64,000 bases of DNA from Psilocybe azurescens (taxonomy: Eukaryota > Basidiomycota > Agaricomycetes > Agaricales > Agrocybaceae): assembly GCA_023853785.1 (NCBI GenBank), contig JAJIRX010000510.1, forward strand, positions 496,001-560,000, given 5' to 3'. Below are positions 1 to 11,133 of the stretch, piece by piece. The notes below the pieces were generated by a model. It did not search any database, was not told where the DNA came from, and worked only from the letters and a program-made list of their open reading frames with translations. Positions within the stretch are counted from its first letter, which is position 1. Each line of letters opens with the position of its first letter. The translations under genes were made by a program, and so were the position numbers.

Positions 1-199
1 ATAAGATGACAATGAGCAGGCACCCTTCAGCTTCAAGTAGTCTGAAGTTAGTTCGAAGTGTAAGGCTAGCACGACTCGCCAGTGCCATCGTCAAGATAGC
101 CCATAGTCAATGCTTCAATGATTGCACCATTCACCAAGTTACATTCGAGGTCAAACTATAAATTTATCTATGTGCTATTCATTCTTTGCAATTAAAAAT

Positions 200-1112
200 T
201 TTAATTTCTGCGCAATTCAATATGATTCTCCGCGTGAGGATTTGACTTGACATATTGACGTGAAATTTACCTTGCAGTTTTCGATGAAGAGAGGTAGTCC
301 TCTATCCATAATGTACCGAGGATGGCTGTGCCCGATATATCAGATCCTGACAGCGTCGAACACAAGCTCCCATCAGAACAAAGAAAAATTATGTGGTTGG
401 ACTTGTTAAGAGGGAAAGGAAATGAAGATCAAGTTGTCAGTGAGACGCCCGGCAGGACCTCCAACCATGTGTGCGAGGATCTGAATATGAGGCCCAGCTT
501 GATCCTACAGTAATCACTAACTTAGAGCGACAATACTCCGTTCATGATACGCTGGGGAATACAATGCGTCAAAAACCAGATCCTGGAAACATGGGGCCAA
601 GAAAGTTATACAAGGGGGGGCGAAGAGCCATACAATTGCAAAATCCCTGTGCATCCGACAGGACCTCTGCTTTGTACGAGGATCTGAATTTGAAGCTCAG
701 AGAACCCTGCAGCAGTTATTAACTTAGAGCAATGATGCTCTATTCAAGATACACCGGGGAATACAAAGCCTCAGAAAGTTGAAACCAGATTCTGGAAATA
801 TCGGGCCCGAGTAATGCATTTGCGATGTAAAGTTTCTATATATTGGACAGGCCTGGATTGATCCCGCAGCGATCCTTGAATAAAAATGCTCCGTTCATGG
901 TATGTTGGGGAAACCAGTCCGTGGAGCGTAGACTCTGGAGATATCAGGCCTAAGCTAGATAATGCAAAGGGATGAGATCGCGATGTTTGTGGTAGGCACC
1001 AGCCAGAGCATTGAGTGTTGTTCGATTCGTGCCATCCGGTTGCATTAAGGCCCTCTGCGTGAGGATTAGCTGACGAGCAGCACAATCCTGCAGTGATCAC
1101 TGCGAAGGGACA
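200..1112. repeat. Degenerate tandem array, unit about 190-200 bp
   Basis: Diverged copies of one unit can be lined up by eye. Copies begin near 459, 662, 850 and 1047, and a weaker one lies near 220-240. Shared blocks are GAGGATCTGAAT, a block like CCTGCAGTGATCACT, ACTTAGAGCRAYRATRCTC, TTCATGATACGCTGGGGAAT and ATCCTGGAAATATCGGGCC. Spacing between equivalent blocks is about 190-210 bp. Short open frames cross the array and share the peptide EDLN, but no frame stays open through all copies. It could be decayed tandem exons of a repeat protein or a decayed satellite. No family recognised. Confidence 0.55.
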
Positions 1113-1401
1113 GTCTCCCTTTGCAAACGAAACGCTGAGGATAGTCAATCGCCATCAAATTCTGTTTGCATCGGTAGAAGTTACGCAACCAGACGAGCTT
1201 TGCATTTGATATGTAGCACATAGAGTGGCACTCTTTGTTTAGACGAGTCTTGACCCATCCGTCGCCGTTGCCAATGCCACCTCAACCGTCGATGGCCACC
1301 CATCATTCACCTACGCTCACGGTTGGGCCACATCGCAATCAACATATAAAGCACCCCTCCAAGCCCTGGTGTGTTCGAGCTACGTTCTCATCACCACCCA
1401 C

Positions 1402-1968
1402 ATGAGTCAGAATTCAGCCAGCACCCACAGTGTTATCAGTAAACCCATCAATCTTAACCCGGCACAACCCAACCTCCGGCCCATCACCCACATGAGTCAG
1501 AATGCATTCAACATCCACAATGTTATCAGCGAATCCATCGATATCAGTCAGGTTGACCCCGCACACAGAGAGCTACCCATCACCGACGTAAATCTCTGCG
1601 CATACTTGGACAAGCAAGGGAGCTGCGACGAATGCCATAACCCTCCTAAATGGAAGACGAACTTTGATTTGGAAACAGACATGCCACCCGCAAACCATTA
1701 TGCGCTGTGGTTCGGGTTTGGCGCCGGGTGTGGAGTGCATGTTGGAATCGACGTCCTTCCAGAGAAAGGCTCTGGTATGACGAGGAACGCCCGTGCAGTT
1801 GTACTTTTAGCGTCAAAGACAGTCCCCACAGACGAGAACATAGGCTGCGTGATGCGCGAGCTCAACGTCAAACCTGGTACGACGATCAACACAATCATAG
1901 CGTTGATCCAGCGAAAGAACATGCACAAATATCAGTTCAGACTCAAGCGGAACAATAAAAGAAGGTAA
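1402..1968 (+). CDS. Hypothetical protein, possible RNase H-like retroelement remnant
   Basis: Open frame of 188 codons from the first ATG; an in-frame GTG lies upstream at 1369. The N-terminal part holds a direct repeat of about 30 residues: HMSQN...HSVIS and HMSQN...HNVIS, 93 bp apart in the DNA. The C-terminal half has a stretch GFGAGCGVHVG followed by TRNARAVVLLASKTVPTDEN. This loosely resembles the G-A-G-V strand and the helix preceding the catalytic Asp in RNase H domains of fungal retroelements, but the expected acidic residues are not convincing. It may be a decayed transposon piece or a lineage-specific gene. No intron signals are needed. Function unknown. Confidence 0.3.
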   Translation: MSQNSASTHSVISKPINLNPAQPNLRPITHMSQNAFNIHNVISESIDISQVDPAHRELPITDVNLCAYLDKQGSCDECHNPPKWKTNFDLETDMPPANHYALWFGFGAGCGVHVGIDVLPEKGSGMTRNARAVVLLASKTVPTDENIGCVMRELNVKPGTTINTIIALIQRKNMHKYQFRLKRNNKRR

Positions 1969-2321
1969 AGCAACAGGCAGGATGCCGCTTGTGGATCTAC
2001 CAGCTCTCAGGCGAGCTGGAGAATGTAGGCATCGTAGGCCCTGGATTCCAAGCGGACGTTTGGGAGTTTCTTCATGTGTATTTTGCGAGAAAGCAGACGT
2101 GCAGTGTGAGCGACGATGGTAAATTTATCCCTGCCATGACGTGGGGGCCACACTGGCAGAGAGTATGTGCGCCAGTGGGAGATGATGGTGTGGCTGTAGA
2201 TGGTGAGGATAAGAATAGAGTCGAGTAGAGTAACATTTCTAGTCGGGATCAGTGGCTGTGCCCATTTATCGAACACGTCGCCACGTCGCGTTTCCTCTTT
2301 CCTGCTCCAACACCCACCACC

Positions 2322-4381
2322 ATGGATCTCCTCCACACCCAACTGGACAACATCCAGCACAAACTAGCCTTTGTCGCTGTTGAGAACATTGACTGGAAAT
2401 TCTACGTCCAGACTTTCTCATGGGCTGTCAGCATCTTCGAGTCCTATCTCCTGTGAGTAAACAACTCGATGTGCGCGGAATCCTGGATTGGGGATGCATG
2501 GAATATATTTTTTGTTAAAAAATCTCATAATTCATCGATCTACATCTACACTTGCATCCACATAATAAAAAGTACTAACTGCACCCACCAGGATACGCCA
2601 ATACCCGCTCTACTCCAAAACCTCCCCACCCGAGGTGCTCGCCAAGCACTTCGACAAGGGCGTCTTTGAAAAATCGCAGGCGTATGGCAAAGACAAGGCC
2701 AAGTTCGCGCTGTTCTCCGGCCTCTACAAGCAACTCACCGACTCGCTCATGCTGCAATACGGCTTCTACGCGTGGTCGTGGAGCGTTGCAGGCAGGCTGC
2801 TAACCAAAGTTGGGTACGGGTCAGAGTACCAGGTGTGTATCTCGTGTTTCTCTGCTGGCGCCCATGCATTTGGTTTTCTCCAAACGTCTACGCCCGCGCG
2901 ACAGATGAGCAAGCCGACTGGATGGGTGCTAAGTAGCAGCAATGCAAAAGAACATGTGTGCTAACACTTCCATCCGTTGCAGATCCTCCAATCCATCGGA
3001 TTCGTCTTTATCCTGTTCGTCATCTCCTCGCTCCCTGGGCTCCCTCTCCAGATCTACGGCACATTCGTGCTAGAGGAGAAACACGGATTCAACAAGACCA
3101 CTCCCGCGCTGTTCATCTCTGATCTCCTCAAGGGCTGGGGACTGGCCTTTGTACTCGGCGCACCCTTCCTCGCTGTGTTCCTGTACATCTTCCAGTGGGC
3201 GGGCGACCGTTTCGTGCCTTGGTTGATGGCCTTCATGTACGTCGTCTTTCTTACGTCTCTCTGTTCAAAGGAGCTGTTCTGATGTAATGTGATGGGGCTG
3301 TTAGGATCTCATTCCAGTTGGTCATGGTCATCCTGTATCCTACGGTTATCCAACCGCTGTTCAACAAGTTATCGCCGCTCGCGGAAGGCGAGCTCCGCAC
3401 GAGGATTGAGGGTCTCGCTAGCAAACTCAAGTTCCCGCTCAAGCATCTGTACGAGATCGACGGATCGAAGCGCAGCTCGCATAGTAATGCGTATTTCTTT
3501 GGTCTCCCTTGGGTCTGTCGTCATCTCTTTCTATCTAAGTATACATCTTCGCTGACATAGTATATCATGCATAGAGTAAACACATTGTCATCTTCGACAC
3601 GCTTATCCAGCAGAGCAAGCCCGAGGAAGTGGAAGCCGTCCTTGGTGAGTCATATCCCCCATCCGAATATGTCGGCCACGCTGCAATGAAACAGACTAAC
3701 TGACTGACACACGTCACCCCTTCTTCTCTTGCCATTTTGCACCCGCTTGTCCATTTTTATCCATCTAAATAAACCACACACACATGCACACGGAACACAG
3801 CCCACGAGCTCGGGCACTGGTACTACCTGCACCCTACCAAGTTGATGGCTATCTCGCAACTGCACATCTTCGCCATCCTCGCACTGTTCCCCGCGTTCCT
3901 GCACGCGCCGCCGCTCCTGCGCGCGTTCGACTTCCCAAGGCCGTCGCCGCGCAGCCGCCGACCATCGTTGCGTTCCTGCTCTTCCAGATGATCCTCACGC
4001 CGCTCGAGGCGGTCGTGAGCATCGGCATGAACGCCGTGAGCAGGCACTTCGAGTGGGGAGGCGGACCGCTTTGCGGTCGAGCTGCAGGATAAGCTGGGCG
4101 AGGATGAGGGCAAGGGCATGAGCGATATGGGAGAGAGGCTGGGCAGGGCTCTTATTACGCTGCATGTGAAGAATTTGTCGACGGTTTGGGTTGATTGGCT
4201 GTGAGTTTCTTTGTTACATCCCATTCCATTAATTTTCCCCTCTGTGTGTAGCGGGTTTACTGACGATATCTCCTCATACTCTGTATTGTAGATACTCGGC
4301 GTATCATCACTCGCATCCTACGTTGACGGAGCGCTTGAAGGCGCTTGAGGGTTTCAGACCAAAAAGGCCAAGACTCAGTAA
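2322..4381 (+). CDS. STE24: CAAX prenyl protease Ste24 (M48 zinc metalloprotease)
   Basis: Integral ER-membrane zinc protease that cleaves prenylated CAAX proteins such as a-factor-type pheromone precursors. About seven exons: 2322-2452, 2592-2832, 2993-3236, 3305-about 3510, about 3577-3640, 3801-about 4199 and a short last exon from about 4292. Hydrophobic segments lie in exons 2-4. The zinc motif AHELGHW (HExxH) is made by splicing into the exon starting at 3801. The third-ligand region NAVSRHFEW..ADRFA follows at about 4030-4075, and the C-terminal motif YSAYHHSHPTLTERL near 4295-4335 is typical of Ste24. Two single-base breaks are seen. GGGG at 4055-4058 is one base too long and splits the conserved E-A-D motif. 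The A run at 4361-4365 appears one short, after which the frame would end in KKAKTQ at 4381; as written the frame stays open to 4727. Both look like sequence errors. Confidence 0.9.
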
Positions 4382-4982
4382 ACGTATCGTTGGCCGGTCA
4401 GTTGGTGAACATTGTAGGCTCTGTTTACTATATTGTACCGAGTTGTGGACGGGGGGCGAAAGCGAAAAGGAAAAGGAAACGATTCTCTTGGTGACCGGTG
4501 ACGTGTGTGCAGTGTTGAGGTGGTTGTTGTTGAACTCCTACCATATCCCTAATTTACGACAAAGTACAGACTCTGCAAACGAAAAATATGAAGAACAAAG
4601 TTCCGCTTTTTTCTGTTATTCTACGTTCTACTTAGCATCCCATGTTACTTATATTGTATTGAGAGGCTGGAGGCTGCTGACTTCTTGTTCTTGTTTGTGT
4701 GTTTTGTTCCAAGTGTTTTCTTGCTAGCTATGTATATAATACACTCTACATGGTTACTCATACATACTCGTGTACTTATTTTTGTTTTTTGAGTTTCTTC
4801 TTTGTCTTGTCTATTAATAACTTTCTTGTCGTTATTATACGAGTTAACATCGCTGGGTCTATGAAGTGAACATGTGCTTTGCTGCGGGGTTCTTACTAAG
4901 GCCCTTTCACAGCAAACATTTATCTGTACTAGTTGACCCCGCACATCGAGGTTGGATAACCGACTAGACTCGCTCAGCGAGA
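4382..4982. other. Intergenic: Ste24 3' region and promoter of first GST
   Basis: No gene seen. The stretch is T-rich from about 4600 and probably contains the Ste24 3'UTR. The block at about 4870-4920 (CATGTG..TTTG..GCGGGG..TTCTTACTAA) recurs in altered form at about 6674-6738 before the second GST, so it is probably part of the duplicated promoter. Confidence 0.5.
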
Positions 4983-5900
4983 ATGACGATCACACTCTAT
5001 GACATCCCATCGAACACGCCAGAATGCGCCTGGTCTCCTAACACCTGGAAGATAAGGTCAGTCGTCTCAACAGATCGTCTATGATCAACAACATCATTGA
5101 CTTCGCATCCTGCCCCGCCTTGCCCTTTTGCCCTTTTCCACCAGATACGCGCTTAACTACAGAAATATCCCTTATAAAACCGAGTGGATCGAGTACCCCG
5201 ACATCGAAGCGCACTACATCAAATTCGGGATCAAACCCACCGGCAAACTCAGGTCCAAAAGGCCCACCACCACATCCAGCGGCGTCGAATCCACCGAAAC
5301 GGTGGAGAAGGACTACTACAGCCTGCCCGCGATCTACGACCCACACACAAACACCTACCTCGCCAACTCGCTCCCCATCGCAGAGTACCTCGAAGCGACA
5401 TACCCGCCGTCCGCGTCCTCCCCGTCCCTGTTTCCGGACAAAACGCATGGACTGCAGGTTGCGTTTACAACGGCGTATAATCTCACAACACAAGACGACG
5501 GCGTCGCGGAGTTTATCGTTCCCGCTATATACCCGCGTCTGAACGACGCGAGCCACGCGTACTTCCGCCGGACGCGGGAGGAGCGGTTCGGGGGCGCAGG
5601 CTGGAGGACGTCGTCCCGCGCCCTGGGTCGGAGGAGGAAAGGGCGAATTGGGGAAGTTTAAAGAGGTCACCGGGGTGTTGGAGGAGTGGTATGCGAAGAC
5701 CGATGATGGTGAGAAGAGAACCCCGTTCTTGATGGGCGACACACTGAGCTGGGCGGATCTGGTGGTGGCCGGGTACACGATCTGGCTGCGCATAATTTGG
5801 GGGGGAGGATAACGCGAAATGGCAGGAGATGATGACATGGCATGGCGGCCGGTGGAAGACCCTCATTGAGAGTCTCAAGAAATACGAGACCGTTGTTTAA
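4983..5900 (+). CDS. Glutathione S-transferase, LigE/etherase-related fungal type (copy 1)
   Basis: Predicted to conjugate or bind small hydrophobic compounds with glutathione. Exon 1 (4983-5056) encodes MTITLYDIPSNTPECAWSPN.., then a 88-bp intron, then exon 2 from 5145 with YALNYRNIPYKTEWIEYPDI and LANSLPIAEYLEATYP. These are the thioredoxin-fold motifs of basidiomycete GSTs related to bacterial beta-etherase LigE. The C-terminal helical domain includes WADLVVAGYTIWLRIIWG and ends KKYETVV at 5900. Three single-base breaks lie in G runs: 5590-5594 (one short), 5650-5653 (one short) and 5799-5805 (one long). Correct reading needs all three resolved. A second copy follows 0.9 kb downstream. Assignment to the named class GSTFuA or GTE is inference. 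Errors are likelier than decay, but a decaying duplicate cannot be excluded. Confidence 0.8.
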
Positions 5901-6790
5901 ACGTACTGCGCGTCATACGGTAGTCAATCGTGATCACAGATTCACAACCCAGCATTGTTCGTTTCGTTTCTTACCTCGCAGGAGAGTACCTTTGCATCCC
6001 TGAATAGCAGTTGGGCATATCCAAAACAAAAAATGAAGAAAGGGTATGTGGTCTAGATATTTATAAGAAAACAAACTGCCTGTACCCGAGTGCCGAAAGA
6101 CAGAGAGTTTATACTTCCAGAGGATTTTTGGAGAGTGGGGCATAGACAATTATTGACTTGCAATTGACGGTTTGGCTATCGACTTAGAGAAAGTGGCATC
6201 GCATGCATGCACACCTAGTTCAAGTTCGCGTCAAAGCCCGAGTATTTGGCAGCCAACAATGCCACTGCAAGCAAGCAATTTTCGATGCAAAATGCGAGGA
6301 AGAGCATGGAGTACTAGTTTTGTAGATGTTGGATTTTGGAAAGGTGATGTGGGCAATTTCGATTGGGCGCATAGTTTGTGGGAAAGTCCTGTTTGAACAA
6401 AGTTGGTCCGGGACTGGAAAGTGAAGCTTGGACCCAACGCAGCAGCAAAACTCAAGAGCAGCACGATATTCATGCTCCTACTCAAACTCCTGAATTTATT
6501 GAGTTTCTTCTCATTCCTTTCTTCGAATTATCATAAGAGATTCTTGATTTGGAGTGAGGTAGGACGCGACCCTATACTACTGCCATGCAGTATGATATTC
6601 ATTCAACCATCTATATATGTAAACTCTTTCTTTTCGGCGTAACAAATGCTTATGAGTACTAGTCGATGGAGCGGACATGTGGTTCTGTGCGCGGGGCTGT
6701 TACAAAGTTCTTACTAAAAAGGGCTTTTATAACGAATAAACTCTGCCCAATCTCTATAACTGTCTGACTGACTTTGCTCGAGAGATTACA
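5901..6790. other. Intergenic between the two GST copies
   Basis: No gene seen. Short open frames on both strands have no recognisable motif. The last 120 bp resemble the region upstream of GST copy 1, consistent with duplication of a unit that includes its promoter. Confidence 0.45.
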
Positions 6791-7755
6791 ATGACGATCA
6801 TATTCTACGACATCCCATCCAACACATCAGAATGTGCCTGGTCTCATAACACCTGGAAGATAAGGTACGGCCCACCAACACCTACAAAAACAATGCACAA
6901 TTGAATATTATTCACTCCAACTTATCGCACCCAATCCTGCCTCACCTCCTCTAGGTACGCTCTCAACTACAGAAACATCCCCTACAGAACCGAATGGATC
7001 GAGTACCCCGATATAGAAGCGCACTGCATCAAACTCGGGATCGAACCCACCGGCAAAGTCACAGTCAAACCATCCAAAACGACTACCACAACCGCTAACG
7101 GCGCTGAATCGACATCGTCGGACACCGTCGAAAAGACCTCTACACCCTCCCTGCGATCCATGACCCACTAACAAACACCTACCTCTCCGATTCGCTCCCC
7201 ATCGCCGAGTACCTCGAGGCGACGTACCTGCCGTCCCCGCGTCGCCGTCCCTGTTCCCAGACAACACGCACGCGCTGCAGGTGGCGTTCACAACTGCGTT
7301 CAACCGTACCAAGCAGGACAACGGCCTCGCGCCATTCATCGTGCGCGCGGTGTACACCCGGCTGAACGAGGCGAGCCGCGCGTACTTCCGCAAAACGCGC
7401 GAGGAGCAGCGGTTCAGCGGGCGCAGACTCGAGGACGTCCTGCCCCGCCCTGGATCGGAGGAGGAGAGAGTGAATTGGGGGAAGTTTAAAAAGGCATTTG
7501 GGGTGTTGGAGGAGTGGTATGCGAAGTCGGAAGACCGACTTTCAGCCCGGGAGCGAAGGAGGTGGAGGGAGAAGGACACCGTTCCTGATGGGCGATACGG
7601 TGAGTTGGGCAGATTTGGTCGTGGCTGGGTTCATGATCTGGCTGCGCATCATCTGGGGAGAGTATAGCGAGAAATGGCAGGATATCAAGACATGGCATGG
7701 GGGCCGGTGGAAGACCCTCATCGAGAGCCTCAAGAAATACGAGACCGTCGTTTGA
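6791..7755 (+). CDS. Glutathione S-transferase, LigE/etherase-related fungal type (copy 2)
   Basis: Close tandem paralogue of the gene at 4983-5900, with the same structure. Exon 1 (6791-6864) encodes MTIIFYDIPSNTSECAWSHN; the intron at 6865-6954 sits at the same codon; exon 2 opens with YALNYRNIPYRTEWIEYPDI. The C-terminus (WADLVVAGFMIWLRIIWGEY..KWQDI..KKYETVV) matches copy 1 almost residue for residue. Frame breaks occur near 7132 (a G missing in AAAAGACC), near 7235 (C run one short) and near 7550-7580 (position not fixed). Between the breaks the protein is well conserved, which argues for sequence error, although relaxed selection on one duplicate is possible. Likely cytosolic detoxification. 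Confidence 0.78.
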
Positions 7756-7977
7756 ACCGCACATGGTCCAGCTAGCATTTTGAAGTGTGTACGAGCTTTG
7801 CTTTGCTGTCAGGAGAATAACACGCAGTCCTGAAAGATATATAAGCCCTATGTTCGTTTGCTCGAAAAAAGCATGTAGTCCTGAACGAAAGTATTCCAAA
7901 GAAAAAAACAACACCAAATGGCAGAGCTTGCCATCCATCTAAAATATAAATACAATCAAATCAAATCATAGCACACT

Positions 7978-10200
7978 TCAACTCGAGCCCGAACTCGAGC
8001 CCGAAGCAGTTCGATATTCATACTCCTGCGCATCCTTCCTGCCCCGCTCGATATCAACGCTCATGAGCACCGGCACCGCAAGCCACACCATGAACACAAG
8101 GAAGAAGAACGAATATCGGATGTTGCCCGTCACATCGGAGATGACGCCGACGACTAGCGGTCCGATGAATGAGCTGGACTGTAAAATAGAGTAAAAAGGT
8201 AGATGATATCAATATTGCGAATGGAGAAATGAGAAGCTCAAGAGGGAAGGCCAATGAAGAACTTACTTTGTCTGTGATGGAGAACAGCCCGTACCACCTC
8301 GCTTCTTCTCCAGGAGGCAGCAGCTCTGCGTAGAAGGCTCTCGCATACCCTTGGAACGCGCCATACACCGATCCTAATAGAAAACAGGAAATCAAATACA
8401 CTATTCATTTCAAATAAAAGAGCACTAACCGAAATAAACAGCCAACCCAAACATCTCTCCCTGGGTCGTCAGCCCACCGAATCTCGCCCTGCCCTGGATG
8501 AGAAAACCGATGCACCCATACACCGGTATGATGGACGCCATCGTCACAAGCACCACGAGTACCTTGAGATTCGACCACTGGAGTCTGCGCTGCAGCGCGG
8601 GCCAGAGGAGTGAGCCGAGAATGCCCGATAAAGGGGTGAGGATGCCCACGAGGATAAGTGCGGAGGGCGACATGTGCAGGGTGGTCTTGCCGAAGAGGAT
8701 CGCGGTCGATGTGATGGTTGTGAATCCTGTAAAAGGGTTACAATAAACAACTTACGTAGAATGAAAGGATTTGAAGAATAAGTGACAACGGAAACACACC
8801 GTCAGAGAGGAGGAACCACGCAGCGAGGAATTTGAACGTGTTCCGCAATCTCTTGATCTCCCGCCAGCGAAGCATGTTCCCAAGTCGTATCCACGCCGCC
8901 CCGACCTCCCTCCAAAAGCTCCAATCCTTGTCATCTACATCCAGTCCCCCTCCTGTGGCCTTCCATTCCTCAACGGACCACCCGATGCCGCACCGCCGGA
9001 TGGCAGCCACAGAGCCGCAGGCAACGTGAACACCGCCCACCAAATCCCGCTCAGTCCAATCGCAAGTCGCAGTGCGAACGTCGAGCCACCCAGCATTGTC
9101 ACCGGGATCAGAGCGACGATCAACATGCCAATCCCTGCGCCGTAGCCAATGGCGATACCCAAAGACGATATCCGCGCAGTCGTCCGCGAGAGCTCTGCCT
9201 GGTAGTCTTTTTCCAGTTGGTTTTTCTTCTCTTGGTCTATGGGGTTGAGTGGCCGTGATTGGGACGAGCTGTGGGGGAGAAGAGGCGCAGTGGCGTTGTT
9301 ATTGTCGGTGTCGTTCTCGCTGTCCAGGCTCAAATCAGGGTCAACTTCGGGATCGAGTTCCGCATCTGTGGCGGTTTCAGTGTTTTGGAGCTCAGCGAGG
9401 ATGTTGACGACTTCCGGAGCTTCTTTCGCAAGGGAGGGTATATACGAGTTCATAGCCACGGTTGAAGCGCCAAAGCCGACATTTGCAGACATGGCTAGAA
9501 GCGCGGAGAGGAACCATACGGGGAAGATGAGGGCAAGAGAAGGAAAAGAGAGGCTGCTAGCGAGCCCATGGCCGCGAAAGAGAGAAGCAGGAGTTTCCTG
9601 TGAGGAGCTGGGTGTAGAAGTCAGTACGTGTTTTGACTGAGAAGAGGGAAGAGGAGACATACGATGGTCTGCAATGCCTCCCATGGAGATGACAGTAAGG
9701 GCTTGCAGCGCGACAGATATTGAGTAAACATATAGACTAGGCATTACAAGCAAAACACCGCGTCAGAGCCCAACCAATCCAACCAAAGTTTAAACATTTG
9801 CTCACCTGAAGCTTGCAGTGTCTATCCAAGCCCACGCAATCTTCACAACACATCTCGCAGCTTCCACCTCATCGATTCCCACCTCCCCCGTCGTACCATT
9901 CTTCGATATAGGAGCGGTCTGCAGTGCAGAACAAGGCCGCGTTTTCTCGGGCAACAAGTACCCGTTGTCTCTTGCGAACTGCTCCAAACATATCGGCAGA
10001 AAGAGCGTCAATGACACAATTACAAAGACCTCACTAAGATAACAAGATATAGGTCATTATCAGCGCCACGTTTTCAAGGATTTCGGCATTCAATGGACAA
10101 CGCACCTGGCGAAAGCGTAGCTCAGCCAGCCATTGAGTTTCTTCTTGTACTGCGAAACATTGGCACTGGGATTGGCACCGAGACTAGTATAGGAGGCCAT
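7978..10200 (-). CDS. ATG22: Autophagy-related vacuolar effluxer Atg22 (MFS fold)
   Basis: Vacuolar membrane permease that exports amino acids released by autophagic breakdown. Read on the minus strand from MASYTSLGANPSANVSQYKK at 10200. Exons give LNGWLSYAFA, VFVIVSLTLFLPICLEQFAR, YSISVALQALTVISMGGIAD, VWFLSALLAMSANVGFGAS, MNSYIPSLA, an acidic linker, GIAIGYGAGIGMLIVALIPV, WFLLSDG, MSPSALILVGILTPLSGILG, YGAFQGYARAFYAELLPPGE and a Ser-rich end ..TASGSSSGSS. FLLSDG, YGAFQGYARAFYAELLPPGE and the early GGIADH are hallmarks of Atg22. About ten transmembrane helices are expected. Two frame breaks, each one base short, lie in the run at 9520-9523 and near 8981-8983. At least six introns. Confidence 0.88.
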
Positions 10201-11133
10201 GGGATATCTTATAAGCACTTGGAGCAGTTGGAAGCAAGGTCAGTATCAGTCCATGAGCAGAGCAGCGCTTTGAATTTGTTGGATAGTTGCATCAATTGAC
10301 AGACAGCTGCAATAGCGCTAACGCAGTAGCTGAGTTAGGAGTTTGGTTCTCCCCGTCACGTGCTATGTAAATACGCGTCTCAGGAGTGGTCGCGGTCTAC
10401 CGTGCCTCTCAGCTGATGTTTACACCCTCACCCGCTAGTCAACCGAGGACCCAAGTCGCGTTGCGGGTCCGAGTCGGTCTACCGGTGGCAGTATTCCTGC
10501 AAACCACCTCTAGGGCGGGGTCATGAGGATGCCCATTACCCGGTCACCGAAGAGCGCAACGACAGTCGACTCGTCCGGTTTGCCCTGAGTCCGAGTCGGC
10601 ACATTTCGCCTACTGTCCCTACTGAGCCTGTTGTTTGACTTAGAGTGGTAATTAGATGGCTGAATAAGCGTAGCAGCTGATATACCCCAGGCCCAAGAGT
10701 GGTAACAGTTAATTGCTGCCCGCATGGGCCATATAACCCAAGACCAGTTCGTCATTAGTGTTTATAAATACCGGGATACGGGAGCATACTAGAGCATATA
10801 TATACAAGTCGTGTGCGCGTACTTGTATAGGTATGATGATCTGTTGGCTGCAACACTTGGAGCATAGAGTATACTCTCTATATGTACACGGTCAGGCGCT
10901 AGACAACACCCACAGGGTCAGATATACAAGCAATATCTATAGAAAACAGATAAAAGGGTATGTGTATACAAACACACTCTAGGCTACATGTCATATCGTC
11001 TCTAAATCAAATCAGTATTTAGAATCATAAGCGTGGTCATGAATCGTATTTCAAGATCGATTCGCGTCGAGCCCTTCTCATCCACAACCATAAGTACGCC
11101 CCTCAATTTAGTGCGAGGCAAGGATAACAGCAT
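10201..11133. other. Intergenic: Atg22 promoter and 3' flank of DMT transporter
   Basis: No gene supported. It should hold the promoter of the minus-strand Atg22 gene; a CACGTG core sits at about 10356. From about 10770 to 10990 the sequence is rich in short TATA/CATATA-type words. Short open frames here show no motifs. Confidence 0.4.

Noticed and set aside
5038..5838. Minus-strand ORF of 266 codons opposite GST copy 1
   Set aside because: Antisense shadow of a GC-rich exon; the plus strand carries clear GST motifs.
4982..7755. Interpretation of both GSTs as pseudogenes
   Set aside because: Breaks are confined to single bases mostly in homopolymers, as in essential genes elsewhere in the window; motifs are intact between breaks.
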